64,000 bases of DNA from Micromonospora chokoriensis (GCF_000718555.1 NZ_JOAN01000022.1:1-64000), one strand, 5' to 3'; positions 16,587 through 26,407 are shown, numbered from the stretch's first letter. Numbers and translations are program-made. The notes: generated from the sequence alone by a model not told the origin.

Positions 16587-17567
16587 ATGAACCTGGAGCT
16601 GCGTCACCTGCGGGTGGTCTGCGCGATCGCGGAGACAGGGAGTGTGACGAAGGCGGCGTCGGCCCTCGGCCTGGCCCAGCCGGCGCTCACCGCCCAGCTC
16701 CAACGCATCGAGCGGACCCTGGGCGGCCCGCTGTTCGACCGCGACCGGCGCGGGGCCCGGCCCACCGCGCTCGGTGAGCTGGTGCTGGCCCGTGCCCGGG
16801 TGCTGCTGCCGGCGATGAAGGGGTTGCAGGACGAGGCCGCCCGGCTGGCCGGGGCGGGCGACGCCCCGCCGTGCTACCGGTTCGGTGGGGTGAACAGCCC
16901 GATCCTGGGTCGGCTGGTGCACCGGTTGGCGGCCGAGCAGCCGCCCGCCCAGATCACCACGTACGCGTCCTGGTCGGTGGACGAGTTGGCGCAGTTGGTG
17001 GCCGGCGGCCGACTGGACTTCGCGCTCGCCGGTGTGTGCGGCGACGCCAGCCCGTCGGCCGGGTTCGGGCTGAGCTGGCAGGAGGTGGCCGTCGACCCGG
17101 TGCTGGTGCTGCTGCCGGAGACCCACCCGCTCGCGGCGCACGACGAGGTGCGCCTGGCGGATCTGCGCCACGAGCAGTGGGTGGCCGCGCCGGGCGACGG
17201 GTGCTTCGGCGACTGCTTCGCCGCCGCCTGCGCCCGCGCCGGCTTCACTCCCCGCAAGCTGTACGAGACCGACATTCGCGGCTGCGTCGACCTGGTGGAA
17301 GCCGGCGTCGCGGTGGCGCTGTGCCAGGCGACGTTCCGCCCGGTGAGCGGTCTGGTCACCCGGCAACTCGCCGGGACACCCCTGCGTTGGCGACTGCTGC
17401 TCGGCTGGCATCCGGACTCCCCCGCCGCCCAGGGGGCCGAGTTGGTGCTGGAGACGGCCAAGGCGGCGTACGTCGACTCGTTGGCGCCGCATCCGGCGTA
17501 CCTGGCCTGGCTGCCGCGCAACCCCGGGTTCGGTGTCCGGCAGCCGAGCGGGGTCCGACCGGGCTGA
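16587..17567 (+). CDS. LysR family transcriptional regulator
   Basis: A 326-residue regulator. The N-terminal winged helix-turn-helix is at residues 1-60 (LRHLRVVCAIAETGSVTKAASALGLAQPALTAQLQRIE in pattern), followed by a periplasmic-binding-like effector domain. No divergent target gene lies upstream; the preceding gene is on the same strand, 88 nt away, so its targets are elsewhere or it autoregulates. The upstream spacer has an AT-rich patch (about 16521-16535) unusual for this DNA. The effector is unknown. Confidence 0.93.
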   Translation: MNLELRHLRVVCAIAETGSVTKAASALGLAQPALTAQLQRIERTLGGPLFDRDRRGARPTALGELVLARARVLLPAMKGLQDEAARLAGAGDAPPCYRFGGVNSPILGRLVHRLAAEQPPAQITTYASWSVDELAQLVAGGRLDFALAGVCGDASPSAGFGLSWQEVAVDPVLVLLPETHPLAAHDEVRLADLRHEQWVAAPGDGCFGDCFAAACARAGFTPRKLYETDIRGCVDLVEAGVAVALCQATFRPVSGLVTRQLAGTPLRWRLLLGWHPDSPAAQGAELVLETAKAAYVDSLAPHPAYLAWLPRNPGFGVRQPSGVRPG

Positions 17568-17626
17568 GCGGCGGTATTCCCGGCCGCTGGCGGTGCGAAC
17601 CGCCGTGGGCCGGGTATCTGGCGGAC

Positions 17627-17872
17627 ATGACCGACCTCTACCCGCCCGCCGACGACCGCGAACTGCTGCGTCAGGCCGCTGCCGCGCACACCGCCGCCAC
17701 CCGTGCGGTGGAGGCGTTCCTGCGCCGCCTGCCGACGGTGCCCGACCCCGCCGACGTGACCGAGTACGCCAACCTGCTCAGCCGGGAGGACCAGACCCGC
17801 GGCGACCGGGACGCCGCCGCCGACGCGGCGGGCCTGACCATCGGCAGCCTGGAGCCCGATCAGGGTCAGTGA
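17627..17872 (+). CDS. Small acidic hypothetical protein
   Basis: An 81-residue protein, helical and rich in Ala, Asp and Arg (DDRELLRQAAAAHTAATRAVEAFLRRL). I do not recognise the family. No ribosome site precedes the ATG. GGGTAT at 17612-17617, ten bases upstream, could be the -10 of a leaderless SigB/F-type promoter, but the -35 (GGTG, 16 nt up) is poor. Confidence 0.6.
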   Translation: MTDLYPPADDRELLRQAAAAHTAATRAVEAFLRRLPTVPDPADVTEYANLLSREDQTRGDRDAAADAAGLTIGSLEPDQGQ

Positions 17873-17880
17873 CGTGCGGC

Positions 17881-17913
17881 GACGGTGCCGTCCCGGATCG
17901 GGACGGCACCGTC
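17881..17913. terminator. Bidirectional hairpin terminator
   Basis: A perfect 15-bp stem, GACGGTGCCGTCCCG and its complement, has a GAT loop between convergent genes ending at 17872 and 17928. Confidence 0.85.
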
Positions 17914-17927
17914 GCGCGTGGCCTTGC

Positions 17928-18278
17928 TCAGCGTTCGACGAGCGGGTCGTGGCCCAGGTCCAGCAGCGAGTGTCGCCAGCCGTCGTCGGCGTTGCCGCGC
18001 GGCGGCTTGGCGTCCATCAGCTCGCGGATCCGCTCGACCGCCTCCCGCATCACCTCGATGTCCTCCGGGGTGAGGTCGACCTTGCGTTTGTTGAGCACCT
18101 TGAGGATCTCCCGTCCCGGTTGGGGCAGGTCGAGGTTCGGGCTCGGGCTGAACGACTCCTCGCCGGAGCCCCGGGTCAGCAGCCAGGTCCGCAACTGCTC
18201 CGACGGGACGTTGACCTCGGCGTGGAAGTCCTCCCAGAGGACTTCCACCTCGGGGTCGAGCCGCGCTTCGCGTACCAT
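17928..18278 (-). CDS. DUF3140 family protein
   Basis: A 116-residue conserved protein of unknown role, with the typical start EVLWEDFHAEVNVPSEQLRTWLLTRG and a helical second half (LTPEDIEVMREAVERIREL). It looks like a small DNA-associated or stress protein, but no activity is established. Its ATG overlaps the stop of the preceding small gene (TGATG), with GGAGACC upstream, so it is coupled to the Clp operon. Confidence 0.82.
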   Translation of the reverse strand: MVREARLDPEVEVLWEDFHAEVNVPSEQLRTWLLTRGSGEESFSPSPNLDLPQPGREILKVLNKRKVDLTPEDIEVMREAVERIRELMDAKPPRGNADDGWRHSLLDLGHDPLVER

Positions 18279-18493
18279 CAGGTCTCCTCTCCGGGCGGTT
18301 TCCCGGACGTCTCCGGGTCGTCCTGGTCGGTCTTGGGATGCAGGCCCTCCGCGGGCACCCGCGTCCGGCGTGGGTTCGCGGTGGGCGGCGCCAGGATCGG
18401 GTCGGGATGTTCGTCCTCGTCGTCCCGGGGTTTCGCGGGCTCCGCGGGCTCGTGCGGGTCCTCGTGTTCGTTCCTTCGCGCCGGCCCGCTCAT
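18278..18493 (-). CDS. Small disordered protein in the clp operon
   Basis: A 71-residue, very hydrophilic protein (Glu, Asp, Pro, Arg; for example EPAEPAKPRDDEDEHPDP), predicted to be disordered. Its ATG overlaps the stop of the Clp ATPase as ATGA and its stop overlaps the DUF3140 start, so it sits translationally locked between them. It could be an adaptor or substrate-like tag for the ATPase; that is speculation. Confidence 0.6.
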   Translation of the reverse strand: MSGPARRNEHEDPHEPAEPAKPRDDEDEHPDPILAPPTANPRRTRVPAEGLHPKTDQDDPETSGKPPGEET

Positions 18494-21045
18494 CGCGGGT
18501 GTGTGGTCGTGGCGGCGGTGTACCCCCGCTCGCCCGCGGTCACGTCGAAGGTGAGCGCGCCGTCGCGGACGTCCACCGTGACCTTCTGCCCCGGCGAGAT
18601 CGCCGACTCCAGCAGCATCCGGGACAGGTGGTTGTCCACCTCCCGCTGGATCACCCGGCGCAGCGGGCGGGCGCCGAACTCCGGCTGGTAGCCGTGCTCG
18701 GCGAGCCAGTCGATGCCGGCGGTGGTGAACTCCACCTGGAGGTCCTGGGCGTGCATCCGGCGGCGGGTCTCCTCCAGCAGCAGCGCGGTGATGTCGCGCA
18801 GCTGCTCGGCCTCCAGCCGGCGGAAGATGATGACCTCGTCGATGCGGTTGAGGAACTCCGGTCGGAAGTTCTCCTGTAGGCGGCGCATCAACCGTTCGCG
18901 CAGCTCGTTGTTCTCCTGCTCGCTGCCCTCTCCGCCGGTGCCGAAGCCGACCGCGCGCTGGGTGCCGGTGATCAACTCGGAGCCGAGATTGCTCGTCATG
19001 ATCAGCACGGTGTTCTTGAAGTTCACCGTCCGCCCCTGGCTGTCGGTGAGCCGCCCGTCGTCGAGCACCTGGAGCAGGATGTTGAACACGTCCGGGTGGG
19101 CCTTCTCGATCTCGTCGAGCAGCACCACCGCGTACGGGCGGCGGCGCACCGCCTCGGTGAGCTGACCGGCCTCCTCGTAGCCGACGTATCCGGGTGGGGC
19201 GCCGACCAGCCGGCTGACCGTGTGCCGCTCCTGGAACTCGCTCATGTCCACCCGGACCATCCGGTCCGCCTCGCCGAACAACGCCTCGGCCAGGGCACGC
19301 GCCAACTCGGTCTTGCCGACACCGGTCGGGCCGAGGAACAGGAAGCTGCCCATCGGCCGCTCCGGGTCGGCCAACCCGGCTCGGGAGCGACGGACAGCCT
19401 CGGCGACCGCGGTGACCGCGTCGTCCTGACCGACCACCTTCTGGTGCAGGTGACCCTCCAGGCGCAGCAGTCGGTCGCGTTCCTCCTCGGTGAGCTGGCT
19501 GATCGGGATGCCGGTGGCCCGGGAGACCACCTCAGCGATCTCCGGCGGGCCCACCTCGGGCACCTGCGAGGAGGACGCGCCGTCGTCGCCGTTGGCGCGA
19601 CTGATCTGCCCCTCCAGCTCGGAGATCCGGTCTCGCAGGGCGGAGGCCCGCTCGTACTGCTCGTCGGTGACGGCCTGTTCCTTGTCCCGGCGTACCTCGT
19701 CGAGCTCCTGCTCCAGCTCCCGCACGTCGGACGCGGGGGTACGGGTGCGCAACCGCACCCGGGCCCCGGCCTGGTCGATGAGGTCGATCGCCTTGTCCGG
19801 CAGGAACCGGTCGGTGACGTAGCGGTCGGAGAGCTCGGCGGCGGAGACCAGCGCCTCGTCGGTGAAGCGCACCTGGTGGTGCGCCTCGTACCTGTCGCGC
19901 AGCCCGCGCAGGATGGCGATGGTGTCGTCGACGCTGGGCTCGGGCACCAGCACCGGCTGGAAACGCCGAGCCAGGGCGGCGTCCTTCTCGATGCTCTTGC
20001 GGTACTCGTCAAGCGTCGTCGCGCCGATCACCCGCAGCTCGCCTCGGGCGAGGGCGGGTTTGAGCATGTTGGACGCGTCCATTCCACCCTCGCTGCCGGC
20101 GCCACCGGCCCCGACCAGGGTGTGGATCTCGTCCAGGAAGATGATCAGCTCGTCCCGGTGCGCCCGGATCTCGTCGATCACCTTCTTCAACCGCTCCTCG
20201 AAGTCGCCCCGGTAGCGGGTGCCGGCGACCAGGCCGGCCAGGTCGAGCTGGACGACCCGCTTGCCGAGCAGCGTCTGCGGGACGTCGCCGTCACAGATCC
20301 GTTCGGCCAACCCCTCGACGATGGCGGTCTTCCCGACGCCGGCCTCGCCGATCAGCACCGGATTGTTCTTGGTACGCCGGGACAGGATCTCGATGGCCTG
20401 TTCGATCTCGTCGGCCCGGCCGACCACCGGGTCGATCTGGTCGTTGCGGGCCAGGTCGGTGAGGTCCTGCCCGTACTGGTCCAGGGTGGGCGTGCCGCGA
20501 TCCGGTTTCGGCCCGGTCATCGGCCCGCGCTCGGCGTTGGCGGCCTGCAACGACTCGGGTTGGATCCGGCCGGCGGCCAGCATCCGCCCGGCCGGCGACT
20601 CCGGGTTGAGCGGCAGCGCCATCAGAATGTGCTCGGGGCCGATGTAGTTGGCGCCCATCGCCCGGGACAGCTGATGGGCGTCGAGCAGCGCCCGCTTGGC
20701 GGCGGGGGTCAACGACAGGTTGGGTGGCACCTCCCCGCGCGGCGCCCCGTCGCCCTTTCCGCCGAGGGCATTGAGCAGGGTGTCCGGGTCTGCGCCGGCT
20801 CGGCGTACCAGGTCACGTAGCGGTTCGCGTTGCAGCGCCGACCAGAGCAGGTGGTCGGTGTCCAGGTCGCTGCTCTGCCGTTGCGCGGCCCGGCGGGCCG
20901 CGTCGGCCAGCATCTCCCGGGCGTCAGCCGTCATCAGTCGGGTGATGTCGACCCGGTGTGGTGGTCGGCGCCCTCCCTCACCCCGGCCGAAGTACCTGGC
21001 CAGGAATTCGTCCCACGGGTCGGAGCCGATGTCACCGGGTCCCAT
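18490..21045 (-). CDS. ClpC-like ATP-dependent protease ATPase subunit
   Basis: An 851-residue AAA+ unfoldase. A Clp N-domain occupies residues about 36-170. The first ATPase has Walker A GEAGVGKT (233-240) and the sensor/Walker B region [14 protein letters not shown]-type helix ([18 protein letters not shown]) lies near 460-480, and the second Walker A is GPTGVGKT near 572. The VGFG segment after the second domain resembles the ClpP-binding loop of ClpC, so it may feed ClpP. The frame opens upstream, but the ATG at 21045 has GGAGGAG eight bases away. The N-terminal extension [17 protein letters not shown] is unlike housekeeping ClpC. A SigB/F-type promoter precedes it. Confidence 0.9.
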   Translation of the reverse strand: MGPGDIGSDPWDEFLARYFGRGEGGRRPPHRVDITRLMTADAREMLADAARRAAQRQSSDLDTDHLLWSALQREPLRDLVRRAGADPDTLLNALGGKGDGAPRGEVPPNLSLTPAAKRALLDAHQLSRAMGANYIGPEHILMALPLNPESPAGRMLAAGRIQPESLQAANAERGPMTGPKPDRGTPTLDQYGQDLTDLARNDQIDPVVGRADEIEQAIEILSRRTKNNPVLIGEAGVGKTAIVEGLAERICDGDVPQTLLGKRVVQLDLAGLVAGTRYRGDFEERLKKVIDEIRAHRDELIIFLDEIHTLVGAGGAGSEGGMDASNMLKPALARGELRVIGATTLDEYRKSIEKDAALARRFQPVLVPEPSVDDTIAILRGLRDRYEAHHQVRFTDEALVSAAELSDRYVTDRFLPDKAIDLIDQAGARVRLRTRTPASDVRELEQELDEVRRDKEQAVTDEQYERASALRDRISELEGQISRANGDDGASSSQVPEVGPPEIAEVVSRATGIPISQLTEEERDRLLRLEGHLHQKVVGQDDAVTAVAEAVRRSRAGLADPERPMGSFLFLGPTGVGKTELARALAEALFGEADRMVRVDMSEFQERHTVSRLVGAPPGYVGYEEAGQLTEAVRRRPYAVVLLDEIEKAHPDVFNILLQVLDDGRLTDSQGRTVNFKNTVLIMTSNLGSELITGTQRAVGFGTGGEGSEQENNELRERLMRRLQENFRPEFLNRIDEVIIFRRLEAEQLRDITALLLEETRRRMHAQDLQVEFTTAGIDWLAEHGYQPEFGARPLRRVIQREVDNHLSRMLLESAISPGQKVTVDVRDGALTFDVTAGERGYTAATTTHPR

Positions 21046-21088
21046 TCTGTCTCTCCTCCGCAGTAGGGCGCGGCACGGTCGGCACGGG

Positions 21089-21113
21089 CTACCCGGCGCG
21101 GGCCCCGACAAAC
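21089..21113 (-). promoter_or_regulatory. SigB/SigF-type promoter of the clp operon
   Basis: On the minus strand GTTT, a 15-nt spacer and GGGTAG are found, with the -10 44 nt from the start codon. Confidence 0.6.
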
Positions 21114-21188
21114 GCCGCAGGTGGCGGCGCACCCGCATCTCGGGAGTGGCGTCGGGCCAGGGCCGGCCGATGGTGGCAGGCTGAGGGG

Positions 21189-21581
21189 ATGGATGAGACC
21201 CCGCTGCTGATCGTGGACGGCGCCAACGTGGTGGGCTCCCGCCCGAACGGGTGGTGGCGTGACCGCGCCGGTGCCGCCGCCCGGTTGCGCGACTCGCTCG
21301 CCCCGGTGGCGACCGTCGGCTTGCCGGCCCGCCTGACCGCCCCTGTGGAGGTGGTCCTGGTGGTCGAGGGGGCCGCCCGGGACGTGCCGGGCACCGAGGG
21401 CGTGCGGGTGGTCTCCGCCGCCGGCTCCGGCGACGACACGGTGGTCGAGCTGGTGGAGGGCGCGCCACGGCGACGCCGGCTGGTGGTCACCGCCGACCGG
21501 GAGTTGCGCGGGCGGGTGACCGCGCTGGGCGCCGAGGTGTACGGCCCGCGCTGGCTCCGGGAGACTCCCGCCAACAACTGA
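21189..21581 (+). CDS. NYN/PIN-like domain protein (putative ribonuclease)
   Basis: A 130-residue protein with the NYN fold. The acidic LLIVDGANVVG motif starts the domain, and later acidic residues are in SGDDTVVELV and VVTADRELRGRV, the pattern of PIN-like metal-dependent RNases. The substrate is unknown. GAGGGG lies directly before the ATG. It is divergent from the Clp operon. Confidence 0.82.
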   Translation: MDETPLLIVDGANVVGSRPNGWWRDRAGAAARLRDSLAPVATVGLPARLTAPVEVVLVVEGAARDVPGTEGVRVVSAAGSGDDTVVELVEGAPRRRRLVVTADRELRGRVTALGAEVYGPRWLRETPANN

Positions 21582-21733
21582 GAAAGTCTCGCACTGGGAC
21601 TCCCACAGATCGGACTCCCGGCACTTCAAGTGCCTTACCGGACAGGCGGGCAGGAACACCGACAGGGCGGATGTTCTTTCGGGACCGCCAATAGGCTCTA
21701 ATGGAGATCTCCCCGCCCCCAGGAGGTTCCGCC

Positions 21734-21994
21734 GTGGCGAGCGTCGCCGAGTTGAAGGCTGCCATCGATGTCGCCCTCCAACAGATCGGGGACGGGCAGA
21801 CAGCCGTGCAGGCGGCCGGCGAGAAGTTGTCCGAGGCGCAGCAGACCCTCGCCGGGGCGCTGGAGGGCAGCGGACACGAGACGGTGGAGGCGGCCCAGGC
21901 GTCGCTGACTCAGGCCAGCCAGGAGCTGGAGGACTGTCTCGCCGCGACACTCGTCGCGGTGGAGCAGGCGCAGCTCTACGTCTCCACCCTGTAG
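21734..21994 (+). CDS. Small coiled-coil protein, first gene of the FtsK-like operon
   Basis: An 86-residue, almost wholly helical protein (VASVAELKAAIDVALQQIG and following heptad-like sequence). It is Ala/Gln/Glu-rich, without tryptophan or signal peptide. The GTG start has AGGAGG seven bases upstream, the best ribosome site in the operon. WXG100-like size and helicity make a secretion partner possible, but no WXG motif is present. The next gene starts 6 nt downstream. Confidence 0.75.
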   Translation: MASVAELKAAIDVALQQIGDGQTAVQAAGEKLSEAQQTLAGALEGSGHETVEAAQASLTQASQELEDCLAATLVAVEQAQLYVSTL

Positions 21995-22000
21995 GCCGTC

Positions 22001-23080
22001 ATGTCCATCATCGAGGATGTCGGCGGGCAGGTCCGTGCCGCCACCGAGGAGTTCCCGGTGGCCCTGCTGGGGCAGGCACTGGAGAAGTTCGGCCTGGCCG
22101 CGGAGCGCCTGCGCTGGGTTCGGCAGGAGTCGGCCAACCCGATGGGGGTGCCGGAGCTGTCCGCCGCCACGGAGCACGCCGAGAGCGCCGGCTACGCGCT
22201 GCGGGTGGCACAGGAGCAACTGTCGGCCTACCTGACGGCGATCGGGCTCGGCGCGGACGGCGGTCCGGCACCCCGCCCTGAGCAACGCGCTCCCCGACAC
22301 GACACGCCACCGGCCGCCGGGCCCACCGCGGTCGCGCCGGAGCCGGCCGAGCAGGTGCGAATGCGCCGCTGGTGGTCGGTGCGGGTGGCCGAGCTGACCG
22401 GCGGACGCGAGGGCGCCGACGACGAACCCGACGAACGGCTGGACGACTCCCAGGAGTTACTCCGCCGAGTGGTCGGTGGTGTCCGCTCCGGCGACCGGGA
22501 CCGGCTCCGCAAGGAGCTGCGCCGGGCTCCGGCCGACGTGGGGCTCGGCATGGCGGCACTGGCGCCACCGCTGCTGCGCGAGCTCGCCGGTGACCTGCTG
22601 GGGCACCCGCCCCGCGCCACCGACCTCGGGCGGCTGCGCGGCGAGTTGGACGGGCGAGTCCGCGACCTGCTGCCCGGGCTGCCGCCGCCGGTGCTGGAGA
22701 CGCTGCTGACCCGGGTGTGCCGGATGCCGCCGCCGCGCGCCTCCGGGGAGCCAACGCACGCCGCCGACTCCGCGGTGACCGCCGGTGTGGCGACCGGGCT
22801 GCTGCTCGCCCGCCTCGGCCGGGACCTGCCCGCAGGCGGCCCGGGCCAACCAGCGGGCACGGATCGACAAGCAGGTTCGCGACCCGCGGGTGACGACCGA
22901 CAAGCGGGCCGGCCGGTCGAGCCGGTTCAGTCGGCGACAGGGCGGGCGGGTGGCGGGGCTGCCCGCCCCGGCGGTGCGGTCCAGCGGCCGAGCGTCGGTC
23001 AGCAGCGCTCCGGTGGGCTGCCACCGCGCTCGGGCAGCCCCTGGCGGGACGCGCCGACGCGTCGGAGCTCCGATGGCTGA
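22001..23080 (+). CDS. Hypothetical protein, second gene of the FtsK-like operon
   Basis: A 359-residue protein not assigned to a family. Residues 1-85 are helical (FPVALLGQALEKFGLAAERL). Residues about 120-250 form a second helical region with a conserved-looking DLLPGLPPPVLETLLTR segment. The last 90 residues are a Pro/Gly/Arg/Gln-rich disordered tail. It overlaps the ATPase gene by 8 nt. It is probably a cytoplasmic adaptor of the ATPase. Confidence 0.7.
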   Translation: MSIIEDVGGQVRAATEEFPVALLGQALEKFGLAAERLRWVRQESANPMGVPELSAATEHAESAGYALRVAQEQLSAYLTAIGLGADGGPAPRPEQRAPRHDTPPAAGPTAVAPEPAEQVRMRRWWSVRVAELTGGREGADDEPDERLDDSQELLRRVVGGVRSGDRDRLRKELRRAPADVGLGMAALAPPLLRELAGDLLGHPPRATDLGRLRGELDGRVRDLLPGLPPPVLETLLTRVCRMPPPRASGEPTHAADSAVTAGVATGLLLARLGRDLPAGGPGQPAGTDRQAGSRPAGDDRQAGRPVEPVQSATGRAGGGAARPGGAVQRPSVGQQRSGGLPPRSGSPWRDAPTRRSSDG

Positions 23081-25748
23081 CCGGCGCGGTCAGCTGGCCA
23101 GCCGGGTCCGGGACACCCTCGCCGAGGCGTTGGGCGCCACCCGTACCCGCCTGTCCGCCGCCCAGGCCGAGCTGACCGCCGGGCGGGAACGACTGGCCCG
23201 GGTCCAGCGGGCGGCGGCCGCCGTACCGGAGCGGGTGGGCGCCCAACGCGACCGCCGTATCGCCGAGATCGACGCCCGCTACTCCACCCGGATCGCGGAG
23301 CTGGCCCGGCGTGCCGCCGACGCGGCCCGCCAGGAGGCGCCCGGCTGCGCGGGGGCCGACTGGGCGGGGTGGGCGCCGACGCCCGCGCGGCGGGCGGAGC
23401 CGCCCGGCGCGCTGCGGGTCGGCACGGTCGGGATCGACGGCGTCGACCCGGTGCCCGCGCTGGTGCCGCTGCTCGACGCCGGGCACGTCCACCTCTCCGG
23501 GGACGACCGCGCCGGCTGCGACGCGGTGGTGTCCGCGTTGCTGCTGCGGGCCGTCGGCCGCGCCGACCCCGGGGCGGTACGACTGATCGGGTACGACCCG
23601 GATCAGCTCGGTGGTGGCCTGGCCGGGTTCAGCCCGTTGGGCACGGCGGGGCTGCTCACCTTCGTCGGCCCCGGCGGGCTGGGCCCGCTGCTGGACGACC
23701 TGGTGGAGCAGATCCGCCGGATCAACGAGACGGTCCTCGCCGGCGAGTACGCGTCGCTGCGCGAACTGGCGGCGGCGACCGGTCGACGACCCGAGCCGTG
23801 GCGGGTGGCGGTGCTGCTCGGTGGCGAGGAGCTGAACCGGCACGAGCGCGGCCAACTGGACCGGGTGGTGCGGGCCGGCGCGGCCTGCGGCGTACACCTG
23901 GTGGTGCACGGTGTGCCACTGCCGGAGGATCCGACGGTGACCCGGGTGGTGGCCGGGGTCTCCGGCGCGCGGATCGGCGGGTCGGCCGGGCTGCCGGTCC
24001 GGCTGGACCCACCGCCGCCGGCGACGCTTGTCACCGAGACCTGCCGGGACGTCGCCGCCCGGGTGAACGCGGGCCCACCGCCGACCCCCTTCACCGACCT
24101 GCTGCCCCCGCCCGAGCTGATGTGGCGGGAGGACTCCGCCGACGGGCTGACCGCCCCGATCGGTGAGGGGCCGCAGGGCCGGCCGGTGCGGTTGACGCTC
24201 GGCGACTATCCGCCGCACGCGCTGATCGGCGGGCCGTCCGGCACCGGCAAGACCAACCTGATCTTCGCGTGGATCGGTGCCCTCGCCGCCCGCTACTCCC
24301 CTGCCGAGCTGGAGTTCTACCTGCTTGACTTCAAGGAGGGGGTCTCCTTCGCGCGGTTCGCGCAGGGCCGACGCGACCCGAGCTGGCTGCCGCACATGCG
24401 CCTGGTCGGCATCAACGTCAACACCGACCGGGAGTTCGGGCTGGCGCTGCTGCGCTTCCTCGCCGACGAGTTGCGCCGACGCGCCGACGCGGCCAAGAAG
24501 CACGAGGTGACCAAGCTGGCCGAGCTGCGGGCGGTCGACCCGACCGGGCACTGGCCCCGGATCGTCGCGGTGGTCGACGAGTTCCAGATGTTGCTGGCCG
24601 GCCGGGACGTCGTCGCCCGGGAGGCAGCCGACCTGCTGGAGGACCTGGCCCGACGCGGCCGCTCCCAGGGCATCCACCTGGTCCTCGCCTCGCAGGACGT
24701 GCGGGGCATCGAGGCGCTGTGGGGCCGCCCCGCGCTGGTCGCCCAGTTCACCCTGCGCATCGCGCTGCCCAAGGCGTTGCGCATCCTCGCCGAGCGCAAC
24801 GACGCGGCGCAGTCGCTGCCGCGCTGGCACGCGGTGGTCAACGCCGAGTCGGGCATGGTGGAGGGCAACGAGATCGCCCGCATCCCGTCGGCAAGCGACT
24901 GGGAGACGTGGAGCGGGTTGCAGCACCGGTTGTGGCGGATGCGCGCGCCCGACGCGGCACCCGCCCGGCTCTTCGACGGCGACGCGATCCCCCGGCTCGC
25001 GGACGCCCCGGACTTCCGGGCGCTCACCGTGCCCCCGGACGGGTCCGCGCCGCGCAACCCGGTGGCCCTGCTCGGCGAGATCATCGACGTGCAGTCCCGC
25101 TCGGCGGCGCTGCGGCTGCCGCGCGCGCCGGGGCGCAACCTCGCGGTGCTGGGCACCCGGGTGGACGAGGCGTGCGCGGTGCTGGACGCGGCGGCCCGGT
25201 CGCTGGCCCGGCAGCACCCGCCGGGCACCGCCCGGTTCTCCATCGCCTGCCTCGACCCGGACGCCGACCCGATCGCCCGCGCTCTCTACGACGACCTGGC
25301 CGACGACGCCGCCTGGTACGACGAGGAGACCGTCGGTGAGCTGATGGCCGAGACGGCCGACGGGCTGAGCGGCCCGGGCAGCCCGCACTACCTGCTGCTG
25401 TTCGCGGTCGACGCGGCTGCGGGCGCGCTGGCAGCCCGCGCGGGTCGGCGGACCGGCCTGGAGCAGCTGCGCCGGATCCTGCACGACGGGCCGGAGCGAC
25501 GGACGCACGTGCTGGCCTGGTGGCGGGGCGTCGCCCGGATGCGCGCCGACCTGGGTGGGCCAGCCGCCCGCACGGACCAGATCGGCGCCTGGGTGGCCCT
25601 GGACGCGCACGGCGGTGAGCTGGGCTCCTCGCTCTACCCGGGCACCGGGGGCCCGGACTGGTATCCCCGCCCCTGGCGGGGGCTCTTCTTCGACCGGGCG
25701 GTCCACCGCACCGGACAGGTGATCATCCCGTACGGACCGAGCCGATGA
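23073..25748 (+). CDS. FtsK/SpoIIIE-domain ATPase
   Basis: An 891-residue protein. Residues about 5-90 form an N-terminal coiled coil (TRLSAAQAELTAGRERLARVQ). No transmembrane segments are seen. The FtsK-type RecA fold has Walker A GPSGTGKT at 387-394 and Walker B IVAVVDEFQML near 495, then an RGRSQGIHLVLASQ sensor segment. A C-terminal region of about 250 residues resembles a degenerate second ATPase-like domain (GRNLAVLGTR). It lacks the FtsK gamma domain and membrane anchor, so it is more like type VII EccC or other peptide translocases than chromosome pumps. The next ATG overlaps its stop (ATGA). Confidence 0.85.
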   Translation: MADRRGQLASRVRDTLAEALGATRTRLSAAQAELTAGRERLARVQRAAAAVPERVGAQRDRRIAEIDARYSTRIAELARRAADAARQEAPGCAGADWAGWAPTPARRAEPPGALRVGTVGIDGVDPVPALVPLLDAGHVHLSGDDRAGCDAVVSALLLRAVGRADPGAVRLIGYDPDQLGGGLAGFSPLGTAGLLTFVGPGGLGPLLDDLVEQIRRINETVLAGEYASLRELAAATGRRPEPWRVAVLLGGEELNRHERGQLDRVVRAGAACGVHLVVHGVPLPEDPTVTRVVAGVSGARIGGSAGLPVRLDPPPPATLVTETCRDVAARVNAGPPPTPFTDLLPPPELMWREDSADGLTAPIGEGPQGRPVRLTLGDYPPHALIGGPSGTGKTNLIFAWIGALAARYSPAELEFYLLDFKEGVSFARFAQGRRDPSWLPHMRLVGINVNTDREFGLALLRFLADELRRRADAAKKHEVTKLAELRAVDPTGHWPRIVAVVDEFQMLLAGRDVVAREAADLLEDLARRGRSQGIHLVLASQDVRGIEALWGRPALVAQFTLRIALPKALRILAERNDAAQSLPRWHAVVNAESGMVEGNEIARIPSASDWETWSGLQHRLWRMRAPDAAPARLFDGDAIPRLADAPDFRALTVPPDGSAPRNPVALLGEIIDVQSRSAALRLPRAPGRNLAVLGTRVDEACAVLDAAARSLARQHPPGTARFSIACLDPDADPIARALYDDLADDAAWYDEETVGELMAETADGLSGPGSPHYLLLFAVDAAAGALAARAGRRTGLEQLRRILHDGPERRTHVLAWWRGVARMRADLGGPAARTDQIGAWVALDAHGGELGSSLYPGTGGPDWYPRPWRGLFFDRAVHRTGQVIIPYGPSR

Positions 25749-26407
25749 ACGAACCGGTGACCAGCGAGACGTACGCGGCGCAGCTGCGCCGGCTGGCCGA
25801 CCTCACCGCGCGGGTGCGCGAGCAGCGCGCCGAGGCGCACACCTGGCACGAGCGGCAGTGCGCCGCCGCCGAACGGGCCGTCGCCGACGCCACCGAGCAG
25901 TTGCAGAGCGCCGAGGAGGAACTGGTCGCCGCCCGCGAGCAGCAGGAACGGGTCGACGCCGAGGTGGCCCACCTGTGGCAGCAGGTCCGCTCGCGCCTCG
26001 GTGCCCGCCGCCTCGGCGGCCCACCCGCACCTGCGGCCAGCGACGGGACCACCGACCCGGTGCTGCTGCTCGGACGGGCCCGGGACCTGCTCGACCGGGC
26101 CGGGCAGCCGGGTGAGCTGCCGGGCTCGGTCAACCCGCTGTTGGCGCTCTGCGGGGTGGCTGGCGGGGTGCTGGCGTACGCGCTGGGTGCCGGTGCCCGG
26201 GCGCTCGGCGTCGGGTACGGCGGCGACCTGGCGGTCGGACTGCCGGTGCTGGCGCTTGTGGTGACCCTGCTCGGGCCCCTGGTCGGCCTGGTGCCGGCGC
26301 GGGTGCTGGCCGATCGCCGGCACGCGGTGCTCGGCCCCCGACCGATCACGGTGGTCCTCGGCGCCGGTCTGCTGACCACCGTGCTGCTGCTGGTCCTCGG
26401 CCGCTGA
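25745..26407 (+). CDS. Coiled-coil membrane protein, last gene of the FtsK-like operon
   Basis: A 220-residue protein. The first 90 residues are a coiled coil (AAAERAVADATEQLQSAEEEL), and three hydrophobic segments occupy about 130-220 (LLALCGVAGGVLAYALGA; VGLPVLALVVTLLGPLVGL; VVLGAGLLTTVLLLVL). It could anchor the soluble FtsK-like ATPase through coiled-coil pairing, since the ATPase also begins with a coiled coil. Its ATG overlaps the ATPase stop. Confidence 0.75.
   Translation: MNEPVTSETYAAQLRRLADLTARVREQRAEAHTWHERQCAAAERAVADATEQLQSAEEELVAAREQQERVDAEVAHLWQQVRSRLGARRLGGPPAPAASDGTTDPVLLLGRARDLLDRAGQPGELPGSVNPLLALCGVAGGVLAYALGAGARALGVGYGGDLAVGLPVLALVVTLLGPLVGLVPARVLADRRHAVLGPRPITVVLGAGLLTTVLLLVLGR

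Noticed and set aside
22008..25706. Open frame of more than 1200 codons on the minus strand
   Set aside because: Antisense to the FtsK-like operon, with no domain signal and the typical Arg/Gly/Pro-rich shadow composition.
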